Shown here: positions 1-11,407 of the stretch, in pieces
Position numbering within the stretch: position 1 is the stretch's first letter
Layout of the letters: each line of letters starts with the position of its first letter
Assembly: GCA_936432065.2 (NCBI GenBank)
Contig: OW386287.2
Coordinates: 79,673,804-79,737,803, forward strand
DNA length: 64,000 bases
Origin: Rutpela maculata
Lineage: Eukaryota; Arthropoda; Insecta; Coleoptera; Cerambycidae
Direction of reading: 5' to 3'
Notes under the pieces: generated by a model
Databases searched by the model: none
The model's input: the letters and a program-made list of their open reading frames with translations, nothing else
Told to the model about the DNA's origin: nothing
Translations under genes and position numbers: made by a program

Positions 1-1600
1 ATTTCAAATTTCAACATGCCAGAAGCCAAGAATTTATTCTTGGAGTGAGAATCGAGTAAAGTAGCCGAGAAATGAACATTTGACAAAATACGTTATTTTC
101 ATTCCAACAGTATATTTCTAGGGGTTTTTGAGGTTGCTGATTTCAAATTTCAGCATACCAAAAGACTATAATTTATTCTTAGATTGAAAACAGAGTCAAT
201 TAGTGGTTGAAAGAGGTGTAGAAATAAAAAGTTGAAAAAATAAGTAATTTAGATTTTGAAATTATATTTTTATTAGGGGTTTTATACTTGTCGAGTTCAA
301 GTTCGAATCCTATCTCAGAAAAGCCCATGTGCTCTCAAAATTTTGAGCCTTTAGCGAATAAACAACCCTAAAATAGGGTAAAGCATTCCTCATTTGTGGT
401 AACAATAAATACATGCAAAAAGTAGTTAACAAGCGCAAAAGTATTGTATTTAATTATAGATTTTTGGTACATCGCAAAGGATTTTCTACTCTGAGGTGGT
501 CAAGCAACCTCCAAAATAGAAAAAAGCCGAGGCAAAGAGGCTAAGACGATGCAAAACTAACCTACATTTCAGGATTTATAAATTGATGTGAATGAATCGT
601 AAAGAATATCAAAACTAGGGAGAGGGTTATGTTTTATATTTAGCTAAATAATGGCTCTTAGATTAGGGTAAAAAGTACCCATGTTCTTGCAATCATCATC
701 ACCATCATACCATCACAAAGTATATAAATGCTAAAAAATAACAAAATGAAGATTCGAAAGATTGGAATTATGTAGAACTAGAGTGACTTAAAGTTCACCC
801 CTTCTAGCAAAGTACATATGAGTATAAAAACTACCCTTATATAAAAATAAAATACATGAATACCATTAAAATATGGAAAATGTGGAAGTTTTTGATTTAT
901 AAGTTTTTGAATAGAAACTAAAGTGACTTTAACTCCTCTCATGAATTTTATTTTTATATTAGGGTGGTTTTCCTCTATCTATGGGTTGCTTAACCACCTC
1001 AAAGTAGAAAATTTTCTTTGCCATATACCAAAAACCTATATTTAAATACAATACGTTTGCGCTTGTTAACTACTTTTTGCATGTATTTATTGTTACCACA
1101 AATCAGGGGTGATTGATCCTATTTTAGGGTTGTTTATTCGCTAAAAGCTCAAAATTTTGAGCACATGGGCTTTTCTGAGATCGGATTCGAAGTTGAATTA
1201 GGTACTGATTTATTCTATTTTCAACCTAAAAAAATAAATTCTAGGCTCTTGGCGTGCTGAAATTTGAAATCAGCAACCTCCCCTAGAAATATACTTTTGG
1301 AATAAAAAATACGTATTTTGTCAAATTTTCATTTATTTCCCCTTTCAATCCCCATTTTATTCGATTTTCACCCTGAGGGTAAATTTTTGGCTTCTGGCAT
1401 GTTGAAATTTAAAATCAGGAACCTCAAAAATCCCTAGAAATAAACTTTTAGAATGAAAATCACGCATTTTGTCAAATTTTCATTTTTACACCCCCCTCAG
1501 CCATTATTTTACTCGATTTTTACCCTGAGAATCAATTAGTTTTTGCTATGTTGAAATTTGAAATCAGCAACCTCAAAAACCCTACATCATATATGAGGGG
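1..1600. repeat. Foldback (inverted-repeat) element, truncated by the window's left edge
   Basis: The left arm (about 1-510) is the imperfect reverse complement of the right arm (about 985-1590). The pivot is near 745. Each arm has an inner unique part (AAAAGCCCATGTGCTC at about 323 and its complement at about 1165) and an outer part built of roughly 147-bp tandem subunits. Each subunit carries a core like GAGGTTGCTGATTTCAAATT, seen near 130 on the left and in complement near 1270, 1417 and 1565 on the right. The left arm probably continues outside the window. No transposase is visible. A second partial copy of the inner motif follows at 1600-1690. Confidence 0.75.
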
Positions 1601-1639
1601 CGATTTTACCCTATTTTAGGGGTGTTTTTTCGCTCCAGC

Positions 1640-4600
1640 CCAAAATTTTGAGTGTTTGGTCTTTTCTGAGATCGAATTCGAATTCAGCGTCGAAAAATAC
1701 ATTGGATTACTGGGGTCAAGTTCCAGGATCAGGACTTTTTTTTGCTTCTTCTTCTGACCCAAATTTTGAAGCCGCCATATTGAAAAAAAATGTCTGCAGC
1801 AAATCTGAATTTAGCATATCCAAATACTTAACTCTACCAAGTTTCGTAAATTTTTATGGAAAATTGGCTGGGTTACCGATTTTTGACGCCTGTTTTCAAT
1901 AAATGCACAACTCTGTGACCGGTTCTTTCCTGAGTTTTGGATTCGTCTGTGTACCATTCCTTTTACCATGCCTTTTATTACGTTGCCAGTTATTTCGACT
2001 TGGAATCACGTCTGTAGGTATGTCATGAAAATCACACTTCAAAATTTCTTCAGATCTGCATATTTCAAATTATGTAGATTACGAAAATTAAGACTTTTCA
2101 ATTCCTTATATATCTGTCTAACTATTTATGGATATCTTATAACTCTAATAACTCATTCTAGGACACCAAGGTAACTAATATTAGTGTGCAATACGAATTA
2201 AAATAATATTATCCACGCAACTGAAAATTACTCCAGGTGCACTTCTTAATAATGGATATTTGATCCTAGTGAATATTTAGAAACAGATCTATGAAAAACC
2301 TACGTAAATTAAAATGTTCGCGTTTAAGAAATATCAAAACTCATTCAAAATACAACCGCAATAAAGGATGCTCATTTTGCAGAAAATCTAAACACCACAA
2401 TGCGGTGTTTTCACAATTTTTAAAATCTCTTTGACAGTGAAAATAATACTTATAGTTAAAACAGTTGGATTTTCACAACCAGTTCATTAACGCCTTAAAA
2501 TAAGCATATCTAAATTTGAATCGAAATTTTACCGCTAAAAACACTACGTCACTAATATGACCGGATGCGAACGTTAATGATGTCAACGCTTGTATTGTGT
2601 ATTTTATATACATGTTATTCTGCAAAGTCTTAACGTTTTATCACGGATCAAAATAAATGGTGTTTGGTATCATTACGCAAAAATACATTCTGGAAAAATT
2701 ATTGCGACAATACCAAAATAAGAGCAACGCAAAATCAAGTAGTTTAAAGCTACTATAGAAACGTGACCTACCTACGACAGTAATAATAGTATTTTACTGC
2801 TGCGACGATTATTTTAAAATTATATTTAAAACTTCATTGCCATGCGTGATTATTTGGCTGAAATATTGAAAATTTATGTATGTTGCGGAATTTATTACAA
2901 AAAGGCAGTACGGATAACTGCTCGCGGTTTGGGCTGTAATCGCGTCGTTCTCTGTGTCAATTTTAGGATGTATCAGGAATATTTAAAGAATCTTTTACCT
3001 TTAAACTGTCCGTCTGTTGGTTTTGGTGTGGGAGCTGTCTAACCACCTTGTCTGGGATACTCAAATCAGGCCCATCTGGAGACACTTGTGATCATCCAAA
3101 GTTTATGACAGCGAAATACAGATAAAAATAAATAATCTTCAAAAAATTAAATATAAGCACTGAGCACAAAATACTCCAATCAAATTTACTAAGCGTTGGG
3201 AAGATTACTCCTTTTACTACGAAAAGCGGATGAACATATGTCTTCTTTTAATTTCCTTCAATGCTGTGCGAAACGATAAAAAAGTTAACGAAAAATTCCT
3301 CTGACTTTCCAATATCCAATAAGAAATATAATTTGAGAAATAAACTAACAAATGAAACAAAAAGCGTAATATTTTTAAATTCAAAAATTAAAAATCAAAA
3401 TGCAGGCGAATATCTAAAATACTTTTTCTTGAATTTCAACAAAATTTATAAGCTATAAAAGTATAAAATGGAGGTAAATATCCTTCTATCAAAAGTTTTG
3501 CTGTTCAAGAGCTAAGAGGTCACGGGCTATTCAATTTCAAGATTCCGATAACAATATCTCATGAATTATCATGTTCAGATTCTTCACTTTCTTCTATTAT
3601 ATTCCCAGAGTTATGCAGTTATGAGTTTACGGGGTTACTGAGTTATGTAATAGAAGGATTTGCTGCTGGAATAGGTTTAATTGGTAAAAAAGTAACAAAG
3701 TTCCGAGGGCACAAACTAATTGATTCCACAATCGAAAGCCTTCTATTTTTTCATTGAATCCTCAGAGTTATGGGGTTATGAGTATAGATTGCCGTTGAAG
3801 AGCTACGGTGTCATAGGATGCTTGTTTCCAAGATTCTAATGTCACAATGGCACGAATCACCCTACTTAGAATCTCCATTTTTTCCCTTGGATCTTCAGAG
3901 TTGACGGGGCTATGAGATGCTGAGGTTATGGGTTCATGAGATTGTGGATGTATGATACTCAAGCACAAGGATCCAAGGTCACAAACTTATTAACTCCCCA
4001 ATCAAGATTCCCCACTGTTTTCATCGAATTCCAAGGTTTATGGGGTTGAGGGTTTTGGGGCTAAGGAGTTATGTGGTTTTAGGGTTTTCTTTGAGATATG
4101 TAGTCAATACTGAAATACCACAATGTTATTAGGTTAAAGTTTTAAAGTTGAATCACTTGAATTTGTTGAATCCAACAGACTTTTTTAGTGTTAAAGAAAA
4201 CCTGACATGCTGGGGAAAACTAAGTCAGATTCGTGTTCAGCGTCTCAAAATACAAGGTATAGGTATGTCAGTACCCCAGTATAGACCACTTTTTTTTGTG
4301 GGCCTGTGTTATTAATGAGAAGAATTCAATTGAGGATAACATTTTATATATCTCTAAAACTGAGGCATACATGAAACCTACTACACTTTTAGTAGTTATT
4401 CTAAAAAAAATAAAATAACAGAAAAATCATATGTTGAACGTGGATAACACTATTGTTGAGAAAGAAAATCCGATACACTTTTGAAACAAGGTGATCACCG
4501 TAGAGAAAAAGATTATATAAATAAAGGATGTCAAATAGAGGGGAAGATTTTTGTAAACAATTTTACAGATTTTACATTCCTCGTTTACCGAAGGAATTAT

Positions 4601-5191
4601 TGTAATCGTGAAAAAAATCACTATCCTACTTAGGATTTTAACATTTCAGATTGTCAAAATTATAAAAATTATTTGACTGATAAAAACAATATTTAGCAGG
4701 TAGTTGACGCTTATTGTCCAGGAAGAAATCTGATATATTTTGACTGAAAAATATGGAGGGTGGAGGGACACCTTAAAAAAATTATTAAGAAAAAAATGTT
4801 ACTGAAAACAATAATATTTGCTTTTGTGTAAATACTTTCACAGAATTTTTTAATTTCGTTTTCACTTTCATTCGTATATTAAGTTAATAAAAGCTAGTCT
4901 AAAACCGTCAACATTCGAGGAAGAGCGTATATTTGAAAATGTAATGGTACTCCCTATTTTTCATGAAGTTCTCGAAGAAAAAGTGAGACCTCTGTGTTGA
5001 ATCGGCGCCGCGAATTTTTTAAAATGTGTCCGCTGGTAGCAAGTTCAAAGGTATGCCTCTAACAAATAATTTCTGGGATACATTTTCAAACATCCCTACT
5101 CCATCGAGTCTCAATGGGTTTAGTCTAAAAATATTTAAATAGGATACTCATTCTTGACCACTGACACTAATTTTTGTATTCTTTGTTTCAG
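1640..5191. other. Non-coding AT-rich stretch, probably intron upstream of the DGK exon
   Basis: I see no supported gene. The short open frames here lack any recognisable motif. The one structure is a degenerate tandem repeat at about 3530-4110. Its key phrase CAGAGTTATGGGGTTATGAG recurs with changes near 3605, 3764, 3893 and 4030, giving a loose period of 130-160 bp. The last bases run into a pyrimidine-rich tract and the splice acceptor of the exon at 5192. Confidence 0.5.
3530..4110. repeat. Degenerate tandem repeat, about 130-160 bp period
   Basis: About four diverged units share the order 'fold of TTCAAGATTC...', 'TTCTATT/TTTTTC...GAATCC', then CAGAGTTATG and several GGGGTTATGAG-like phrases. 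Spacing between the CAGAGTT cores is about 159, 129 and 137 bp. It has no coding content that I can recognise. Confidence 0.5.
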
Positions 5192-5388
5192 GTGATAACC
5201 AAGGTGTAAAATTTTTAAGAAAATTTAAGCAACTCCTCAATCCCGCACAAGTTTTTGATCTCATTTCAACCGGCCCTCGTCTCGGCCTAAGACTGTTTAG
5301 ACATTTTGATCCATTCCGAATATTAGTTTGTAGTGGAGACGGTTCAGTTGGCTGGGTCCTTTCCGAAATAGATAAGTTAGATATGCAT
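5192..5388 (+). CDS. Internal exon of a type II diacylglycerol kinase (delta/eta-like), catalytic domain
   Basis: The exon encodes one shared codon plus 65 residues that match the start of the DGK catalytic (DAGKc) domain, including DNQGVKFLRKFKQLLNPAQV, GLRLFRHFDPFRILV and GDGSVGWVLSEIDKL. The GDNQGVKFLR...LLNPAQVFDL wording is typical of delta/eta/kappa (type II) enzymes, which phosphorylate diacylglycerol to phosphatidic acid at membranes. The splice sites are clear. The acceptor is a pyrimidine-rich tract ending TTTCAG at 5183-5191, and the donor is GTAAGT at 5389. The exon starts in phase 1 (the G of the GGT glycine lies upstream) and ends in phase 0. Unusually, the nucleotide-binding GGDG motif reads SGDG (TGT AGT GGA GAC GGT, about 5330-5344). 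No adjoining exon was found in the window, so the introns must be long. Confidence 0.9.
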
Positions 5389-6160
5389 GTAAGTAATTTA
5401 AACCACTTTTAATTGTTAAATAATTTAACTAATTTTAGCAAGTAAACTTTTCTAGATATTTATACGAACAGTTGTCTAGTTTAAAATATATTAACAAAAC
5501 CCTGAAAACAGATCGAAGTAAAAAGCTACTTCTCAGTGTATATATATTGTTGGTTTTTTAAATATGTGCACTCTGTTTTTTTTTTTGAGTTATTGTACAA
5601 CCGTACAGACGTTTTATTAAATTAAATTCTAATATTTAAAATATAGTTATCTGTCTTTTGTAGAAGACACACTATAATTACTAGTATTTTCTGATCACAT
5701 ATTGTGTATTTTAATTGCAAAATATGTAAAAGATCCGATGAAAAGGATTTAATGAAACGGAGACATTGATAACTCACTAGAATTTCTCAAACTAATATCA
5801 TGAATAACATGTCTCAAAACCACTTTGTTGTCCAAGTATTTAGGTAGTGAATTAAAAATAACACGAAATGCAAAGACAGCCAAGTGGTATTTATATAAGT
5901 TTTCCATTGTTAGCTAACCTAGTTGATTAATTTTTCATATCATGCTATATATTTTTTTACGTTCAAAAACATAACGACAACAATTTTGTAGCTTTTAAAG
6001 TCTAAATTGTGTAATTTCGCATAAGGTAACGCCATAATGTAATTTTTAGTCCCTTGAGATAAAGTTTTTGGGGGTGAGAAAAGAAGTACAATTTTTGGAC
6101 ACGTTAGCTTCTCTTATTTCTACTCAATATCTAAAACGGTTCCAGAGTTATCGTGTGCAC
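5389..6160. other. Intron sequence after the DGK exon, no gene seen
   Basis: It begins with the consensus donor GTAAGT. The rest is AT-rich with no recognisable coding or repeat structure. The next kinase exon, expected to carry the LPLGTGND block, was not found here. Confidence 0.5.
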
Positions 6161-6164
6161 AAAA

Positions 6165-6960
6165 AAAATGGGGGTAGTGAGTGAAGGATATGTCGGGACA
6201 TATTATTTATTATTATTTCGTTGTTAAGGGTGGGGGTCGTTTCAACCCCCGGGGATGGGTTAGGTCACCTGTGGTCAATATTTACCTATTTTATTCAAAT
6301 TGACCAAAAAAATACCGGCCCGACAAGATCTCGCAAGCCTAGCACCGGGAAATCGGAAAAGGGTTGGTTCTCAGGTTTGGAGGTAGCGGATGAAAGATAA
6401 GTCGAGAAATTTATCACCATCGTATTCCTCGCCTTCGAACCTGGGGGTATACCGCTTTTCAGCTGATTTTCGTTGTTTCCGTGGCACTTCGTGATTGGGG
6501 GTGTGGGTAGTTTCAACTCCTGGGGGTGGGTTAGGTCACCTGTCGTCAATATTTACCTATTTTATTCGAATTGACCAAAAACAAAATCCGATACAAGCCC
6601 TCGCAAGCCTAGCACTGGAAAATCGGAAAAGGGGGGTAGTTTTTAGGGGTATTGGGTGAAGGGTAGGTCGTGAAACATTATCACCCTCAAAAACGGGGGT
6701 ATACCGGTTTTCGGCTGATTTTCGTTATTTTAGTGGCATTTTGGTATTGGGGGTGGGGGTAGTTTCAACCCCTGGGAGTGGGTAAGTCCACCTGTGGTCA
6801 ACATTTACTTATTTTATTCAAATTGACCATTTCGGTGCTACGCTCTCGCAAGCGTAGCACCGAAAAATCGGATTTAGGGGTGGCACTTGGACACTAGGTC
6901 GGAAAGTATTGTCACCATCGTATTCCCCGCCCTCGAAAACGGGGGGGTTAATGTCTTGCG
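6165..6960. repeat. GC-richer tandem repeat block, about 3 units of 250-270 bp
   Basis: Three diverged units share the phrases GGTTAGGTCACCTGTGGTCA, ATTTACCTATTTTATTC, TTGACCAAAA, CTCGCAAGCCTAGCAC, AAATCGGAAAAGGG and ATCACCATCGTATTCC. The TTGACCA phrases fall near 6299, 6571 and 6822. The closing phrase (caccatcgtattccccgccc...gggg) is also found in the hairpin at 36792-37605, so the two belong to related repeat families. The apparent frames in this block are repeat sequence rather than genes. Confidence 0.7.
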
Positions 6961-7564
6961 GTCCGGTCGCAGAACTTTTGGGTTTTTTGCTTTTTTCTGG
7001 TTAAACTCAATGGACTATTTGTCAAAGCCAGCATTTCGGTTGATTTTTTCTATAAATTAGCCAATCCAGTTGTTTAATTTTTAATATCACGCTATCAAAT
7101 GTTTTACGCCCAAAACAAAATGTCAACAACGATTTTGTAGCTTTTGAAGTATAAATTGTGTAATTTTGTCTAGAAAGGGAAAGTACAAAGCAATGCCATA
7201 ATTTAATTGTGGCAAAATCAATATTACGGTTGATTTCTTCTGTAATTTAAAATTTAAAATGTATAGAACAGTTTGAGAAAAACCTAAGATTTCTTTACTA
7301 GAAAAGGCATATTCCCCAAATGTTAATTTACAATAAAAGATGATTGATTGTTTTCGCTTTTGACTACGTTTATAGTCCGATTATAAGTAACTACATTCAA
7401 GTTATTATTTAGTAATTGCTCTGAAGATTTTTAACAAGAAGTAAGAGCGTTACGTTTGGTAGACAAAGTCTTCAGCTTGTCCGTTATCAGATGAATTATT
7501 TATATGATCAGTAACGTTTGCAAGTATACTATATCGGGTACATGGCTATATAAGCCAAAAAGCT
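6961..7564. other. AT-rich spacer, no gene seen
   Basis: I see nothing codable. A phrase around 6990-7160 (TTTGCTAACCTAG-like, then TTTTGTAGCTTTTGAAGT) resembles 5910-6010, which suggests a local duplication flanking the tandem block. Confidence 0.4.
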
Positions 7565-9335
7565 GCACCTTTTGATTGGGATGTGCCACTTTCTGTGGTC
7601 ATAGTTAATGCCAAAAGATAACTTTCCAGATAGGGAGCCACTTTAAAATCCGTGCTGAACACCAAAATGGCGGCCATTAAAAATGGCCGCCATTAGCCAC
7701 ACTAAATGTTTTTATATCTCAGCTCCTAATGGCCCGATTTCTATTTTCTTTTTTTTTGTTTGAAAGCTCTTGTAAAGAGGACACTTTCTCATGCCCATAC
7801 ATTTATCTCTACACCTTAAGGGTTCTCCGCAATTAAAAAAAAAATAATTTTTCGGATGATTTGTGAATTATTTATTTATTTGCACAATAGATGCTTATGT
7901 AGTTGTTTTGGCAATATCTTTCTTTCGCGTTCTCAAAACTGCGGGACTTTAAGAGATGTGGATTCTCTTTGGTACTGGGTAGAGTCAGAGATACATGAGC
8001 ATTAATTTCATGTTTGAAAGTATGGCTGAAGATAAAGCTGTTGCATTGAGAGGATTCCATGCATTCACCGGATTAGATGTAACGTCATCATTTGCAATGA
8101 AAGGGAAACAGACTGCCTGGAAAGTGTGGAAATCATTTTCTGAAGCTGCTGAAGCCTTCCAAGCTATCTAGAGATAGCTATAGATAACTGGTATAGATAC
8201 CACAACAGCCTATTTCTGACGAGACTTTTCAAGTTCTGGAGTTTACTGTATTGCTTTACTACAAAGACGCAGAAGGCTTCTGTCAATCATGTTAGAAAGC
8301 TTCTCTTTGCTTCAAAAAGTCGCAGTACACAAAGTCTGCCTCCTACAAAAGAGGTACTAAGGCAGCATTGTCTTCGTTCAGCATACCAGGCAGGACAAAT
8401 TTGGGGTCATGCATGCTCAGTGATGGACAACATTCTCTAGGGCCAGAAGGATTGGGATGGACCATGGTTGATGGGTAGTGGACACTGGTCTGGTCGTCTC
8501 TTCCTTCTCTTATGCCAGCCTGCAGAGAATTAGTTAAGTGTAGTTGCTCTGGATGCCGTACACGATGCTCCTTCTCAAAATCCAAAGTTCCATGCACGTT
8601 ACTTTGCACAAACTGCACTGGGGGTCGACAATTCAGCAATAAATATGCGTTTAATTGATTATTTTTAAATTCGCTTCACAATTTCAAGATCATAATATTG
8701 CTTTGTTGATCCAGTTTCTTAATATAATAATAATATATAATTACTTAGTTCCAGAGATGAATTGGAAGATAAAAAAAGATAATTACTAATGATCTAGAGT
8801 CGTAAAAGCTCTATAGAAGCAGTTCATTTACATGAATATTTCTTAGTATTTAGTAGTTTTTTGTTTGTAATTTTTTTTTACTTAATGTAATAAATGTTTT
8901 CAAAATAATTAAAATCACTATTGTTTATGAAAACAAGTCTCTATTGACATATACGGAACACCATATACATAAAACTTTTTTTGTGGGGAAAAAAATGGAT
9001 ATTGAGCACAATTAAAACTTACTTATCAATGAAATTTGTGAAAAAAGTGAAATTTTCAGGTTTTTGAAAATTGCGCAGAATTCTTAAGATGTAGAGATAA
9101 GTGCATAGGGACAAAAAAATGTCCTCTTTACAAGAGCTTTCAAACAAACAAAAAATAAAATAGAAATAGAACCTTTAGGAGCTGAGATAAAAAAAATAGT
9201 GTGGCTAATGGCGGCCATCTTTAACGGCTGACATTTTGGTGACCTACACTGCTTTTTCAAGTGACTCCTTATCTCAAAAGTTTCGTTTTGACAACAATTA
9301 TGACCACAGAAATAGACTGGCGGTACATGACCAGT
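7565..9335. mobile_element. TIR DNA element, about 1.8 kb, carrying a decayed nuclease/Cys-rich gene
   Basis: The terminal 280 bp at 7565-7850 are the imperfect inverted complement of 9060-9335. Matching phrases include TTTCTGTGGTCATA, ACCAAAATGGCGGCCATT, TAATGGCGGCCATTAGCCAC, ATCTCAGCTCCTAA, GAAAGCTCTTGTAAAGAGGA and CTTATCTCTACA with CTTAAG. Between the arms lies a plus-strand pseudogene (7880-8640). The outer limits and the target duplication could not be fixed by eye. Confidence 0.7.
7880..8640 (+). pseudogene. Decayed PIN/XPG-nuclease-like plus Cys-rich transposon protein, copy A
   Basis: In reading order with frame changes I see a hydrophobic acidic-nuclease strand (DAYVVVLAISFF, from 7889), then EMWILFGTG, INFMFESMAEDKAVALRG and the block HAFTGLDVTSSFAMKG near 8060-8108. 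KQTAWKVWKSFSEAAEAFQ follows, then VRKLLFASKSRSTQSLPPT and SAYQAGQIWGHACS. The C-terminal Cys-rich finger reads CSCSGCRTRCSCSKSKVPC then LLCTNC, ending with TGA at about 8657. Stops interrupt it (TAA near 7950, TAG near 7979, TAG near 8170 and others) and a frameshift lies near 8435. This is the C-terminal two thirds of a family recurring at 29270-30510, 32243-32563 and 59369-60672. I infer it is the protein of the surrounding TIR element. Confidence 0.75.
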
Positions 9336-10430
9336 CAGGTGCAACGTTTTTAAAATGCATGCCAATCATTTATATGAATGAAATTACCATGAATATGCCA
9401 GAAATGCAAATTTTAGGCAGTCGTCGCATGCACAAGGGGGTGCAAATCGGTTTTTTTTGTGTCTTTTTTTTGGGTTTTATTTTTTTATTTTTTTTAATGG
9501 ATGCCAATAGTGCCAAACGAAAAGCCTTCAAAAAAAATCCAAAATCAAAATCATCCAAAATCAAGAACACCAAAAAATTTTACGATTTAATGTGCACATT
9601 AACAGTTGTTTTGAGCGCGGAAACTGCATGCCAATGAATTTCTGCTGGATTTTTTTTCGATGAAACATGTGATTCTCATTTATTGTTGTTGGTAACACTA
9701 CATTATTCAATGATAATCTGTTCCTTTAACGAATTTCTAGCACACTCTTATTACACTTGTTTAAAGTAGCGTTTGTGAGCGGTTGCATACATTTCGAATA
9801 GATAATACAATAGGGCTTCGTCATTTTTGTAAATTACACGACCACACTATGTTGGAGAGCGATGCCCAAAAACTGCAGATATTTACAGAATGCTGTTAAC
9901 AAATTGATTCTGTTACTAAAAATTTCCCCTAATCATCAATTGAAAAATGTAATTTATAAAAATTATGACTTACTTATTTAAAACGAAACTGTTGAAATAC
10001 AATGATGTTATAAACATCTCAATAATAAAAATGGACCGTTCTATTTAGCCACCTTCGCGCATCGATTGGACAGGCAAATAACTCACAAGGGAGTTATTAT
10101 AACTTACTTTATTTGTTTATGGATACTATTAATTGTTCAAAAACAGTTCATTAATAAATATATAATCTAATGCGAGTATATAAACAGATTTATTTTATCA
10201 CTAGAAGTTTTCACTCACATTTAATTTAAAAAAATAATTATAAAAAATTATCAATTAGGTTTATTACGACAGTAAAATTATTTACTGCACAAATAATTGT
10301 TAAAAATAAATGTTTTGTAGATTTTCTGAAAAGATAATGAAATCATGGAATATTTATGATTAAGTTATTCTTATATTAAATAAAATATTTCCAAAAAGCG
10401 TACGTGCATAAAGAGATTTTTGTATATATT
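9336..10430. other. AT-rich spacer, no gene seen
   Basis: It contains runs of T and A around 9450-9560 and otherwise nothing recognisable. The 133- and 67-codon frames over 9370-9637 arise from poly-T/poly-A composition and show no domain. Confidence 0.4.
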
Positions 10431-10439
10431 TCTGAATAA

Positions 10440-10865
10440 TATTTCGAAGGCTACGCTGCACTTTGAAAGTCCAGCTAACAGGTTTTCCCACATCGGAATA
10501 CCAGCTGACACCAATTAATACGATTATTGAATTATAAACTTCAATATATGAAATTTTCAGCTTTGCCAAAATGCTCCGATTTTCCTGAATTTTCCGACAT
10601 GTTTACATGGTCAGCTAACACGTTTTTCCACAGATCCGATGCAGCTGACACATTCTTTTAAGATCAACGTTTCGTAAATTAATAATCCTTTCTGTTTCAG
10701 CTTTGCCAAAATGGTCCGAAAATATTTTTTTTCTACAAGTTTCGCAGCCTCTTCTCATCTTGAGTCACGGTTTTGAGCCAGCTAACACTTCATTCCTTAA
10801 TAAGCTATAGAACAACAAGCTATGTTAAAAAAATCAGCTTTGCCAAAATGCTCCATTAACATTTG
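10440..10865. repeat. Short tandem repeat, about 141 bp period, three copies
   Basis: The phrase TCAGCTTTGCCAAAATGCTC (or GGTC) occurs at about 10556, 10698 and 10837. Between the copies lies CAGCTAACACGTTTTTCCAC, also in variant forms at about 10470, 10611 and 10779, and CAGCTGACAC at about 10502 and 10641. The spacing is close to 141 bp. It resembles satellite-type internal repeats of non-autonomous elements. I could not find matching ends. Confidence 0.6.
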
Positions 10866-11084
10866 ACACTACGTCTTAGACTATAAGTATTTATGGATAC
10901 TGAATATAACAAATATATTCTTAAATCTGTATATTTAATTTAATATACACAACACTTATAATACTTATACGCTTTGAAAAAGGAAACAGATTCGGCTTCC
11001 GAAACGTCAGCAAAATACGTTATTTTTACATTTTTGTTCTTATTCATTATTTGTCAAAAAAACACGCTCTAACTGTTTCTTTGG
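10866..11084. other. AT-rich spacer
   Basis: Nothing recognisable is seen between the tandem repeat and the MITE fragment. Confidence 0.4.
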
Positions 11085-11255
11085 CGTAAAAGTCACAGAT
11101 GTAGAGATTATTTTCCAGTAAAATACTTTATAATTGTATTATTTTGTATATTTTACGGACATTGTATAAAAGTGGCAGATGTGGCAGAACATCCCAATAA
11201 GAAACATAGAAAAAATAAGAAAATGCCACAACCAACATTTAGACAGCGACTAGTT
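11085..11255. repeat. Fragment of a palindromic MITE related to 46110-46397
   Basis: It matches the right half and flank of the element at 46238-46397. Shared phrases include TTATTTTGTA, ATTTTACGGACATTGT, GAAAATGCC and CAACCAACATTTAGACA. Only one arm is present here, so this is a broken copy. Confidence 0.65.
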
Positions 11256-11399
11256 TTGTCCAATTCCATAGTGATAAAATGAGAAAAAATACTTTTTTTA
11301 AATAAACGTACCATTAAAACGAATAGAAGAAAATGCAAAATATTTATTTACTGAAACACATTAATGGTGACTGGATATATTACAATACATAATATTGTA

Positions 11400-11407
11400 A
11401 CTATAAT
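11400..11407. repeat. 8-bp target-site duplication ACTATAAT, left copy
   Basis: Identical to 22360-22367 and placed exactly outside the CAGAGCTGGGC terminal repeat. Confidence 0.9.

Noticed and set aside
6295..6549. 84-codon minus frame
   Set aside because: It falls inside a tandem repeat and has no counterpart in the adjacent units.
8343..8639. 98-codon minus frame
   Set aside because: It is the antisense shadow of pseudogene copy A, whose plus-strand Cys-rich end is clearly recognisable.
9236..9637. 133-codon plus frame overlapping a 67-codon minus frame
   Set aside because: Both depend on poly-T/poly-A runs and overlap the right terminal repeat of the 7565-9335 element.
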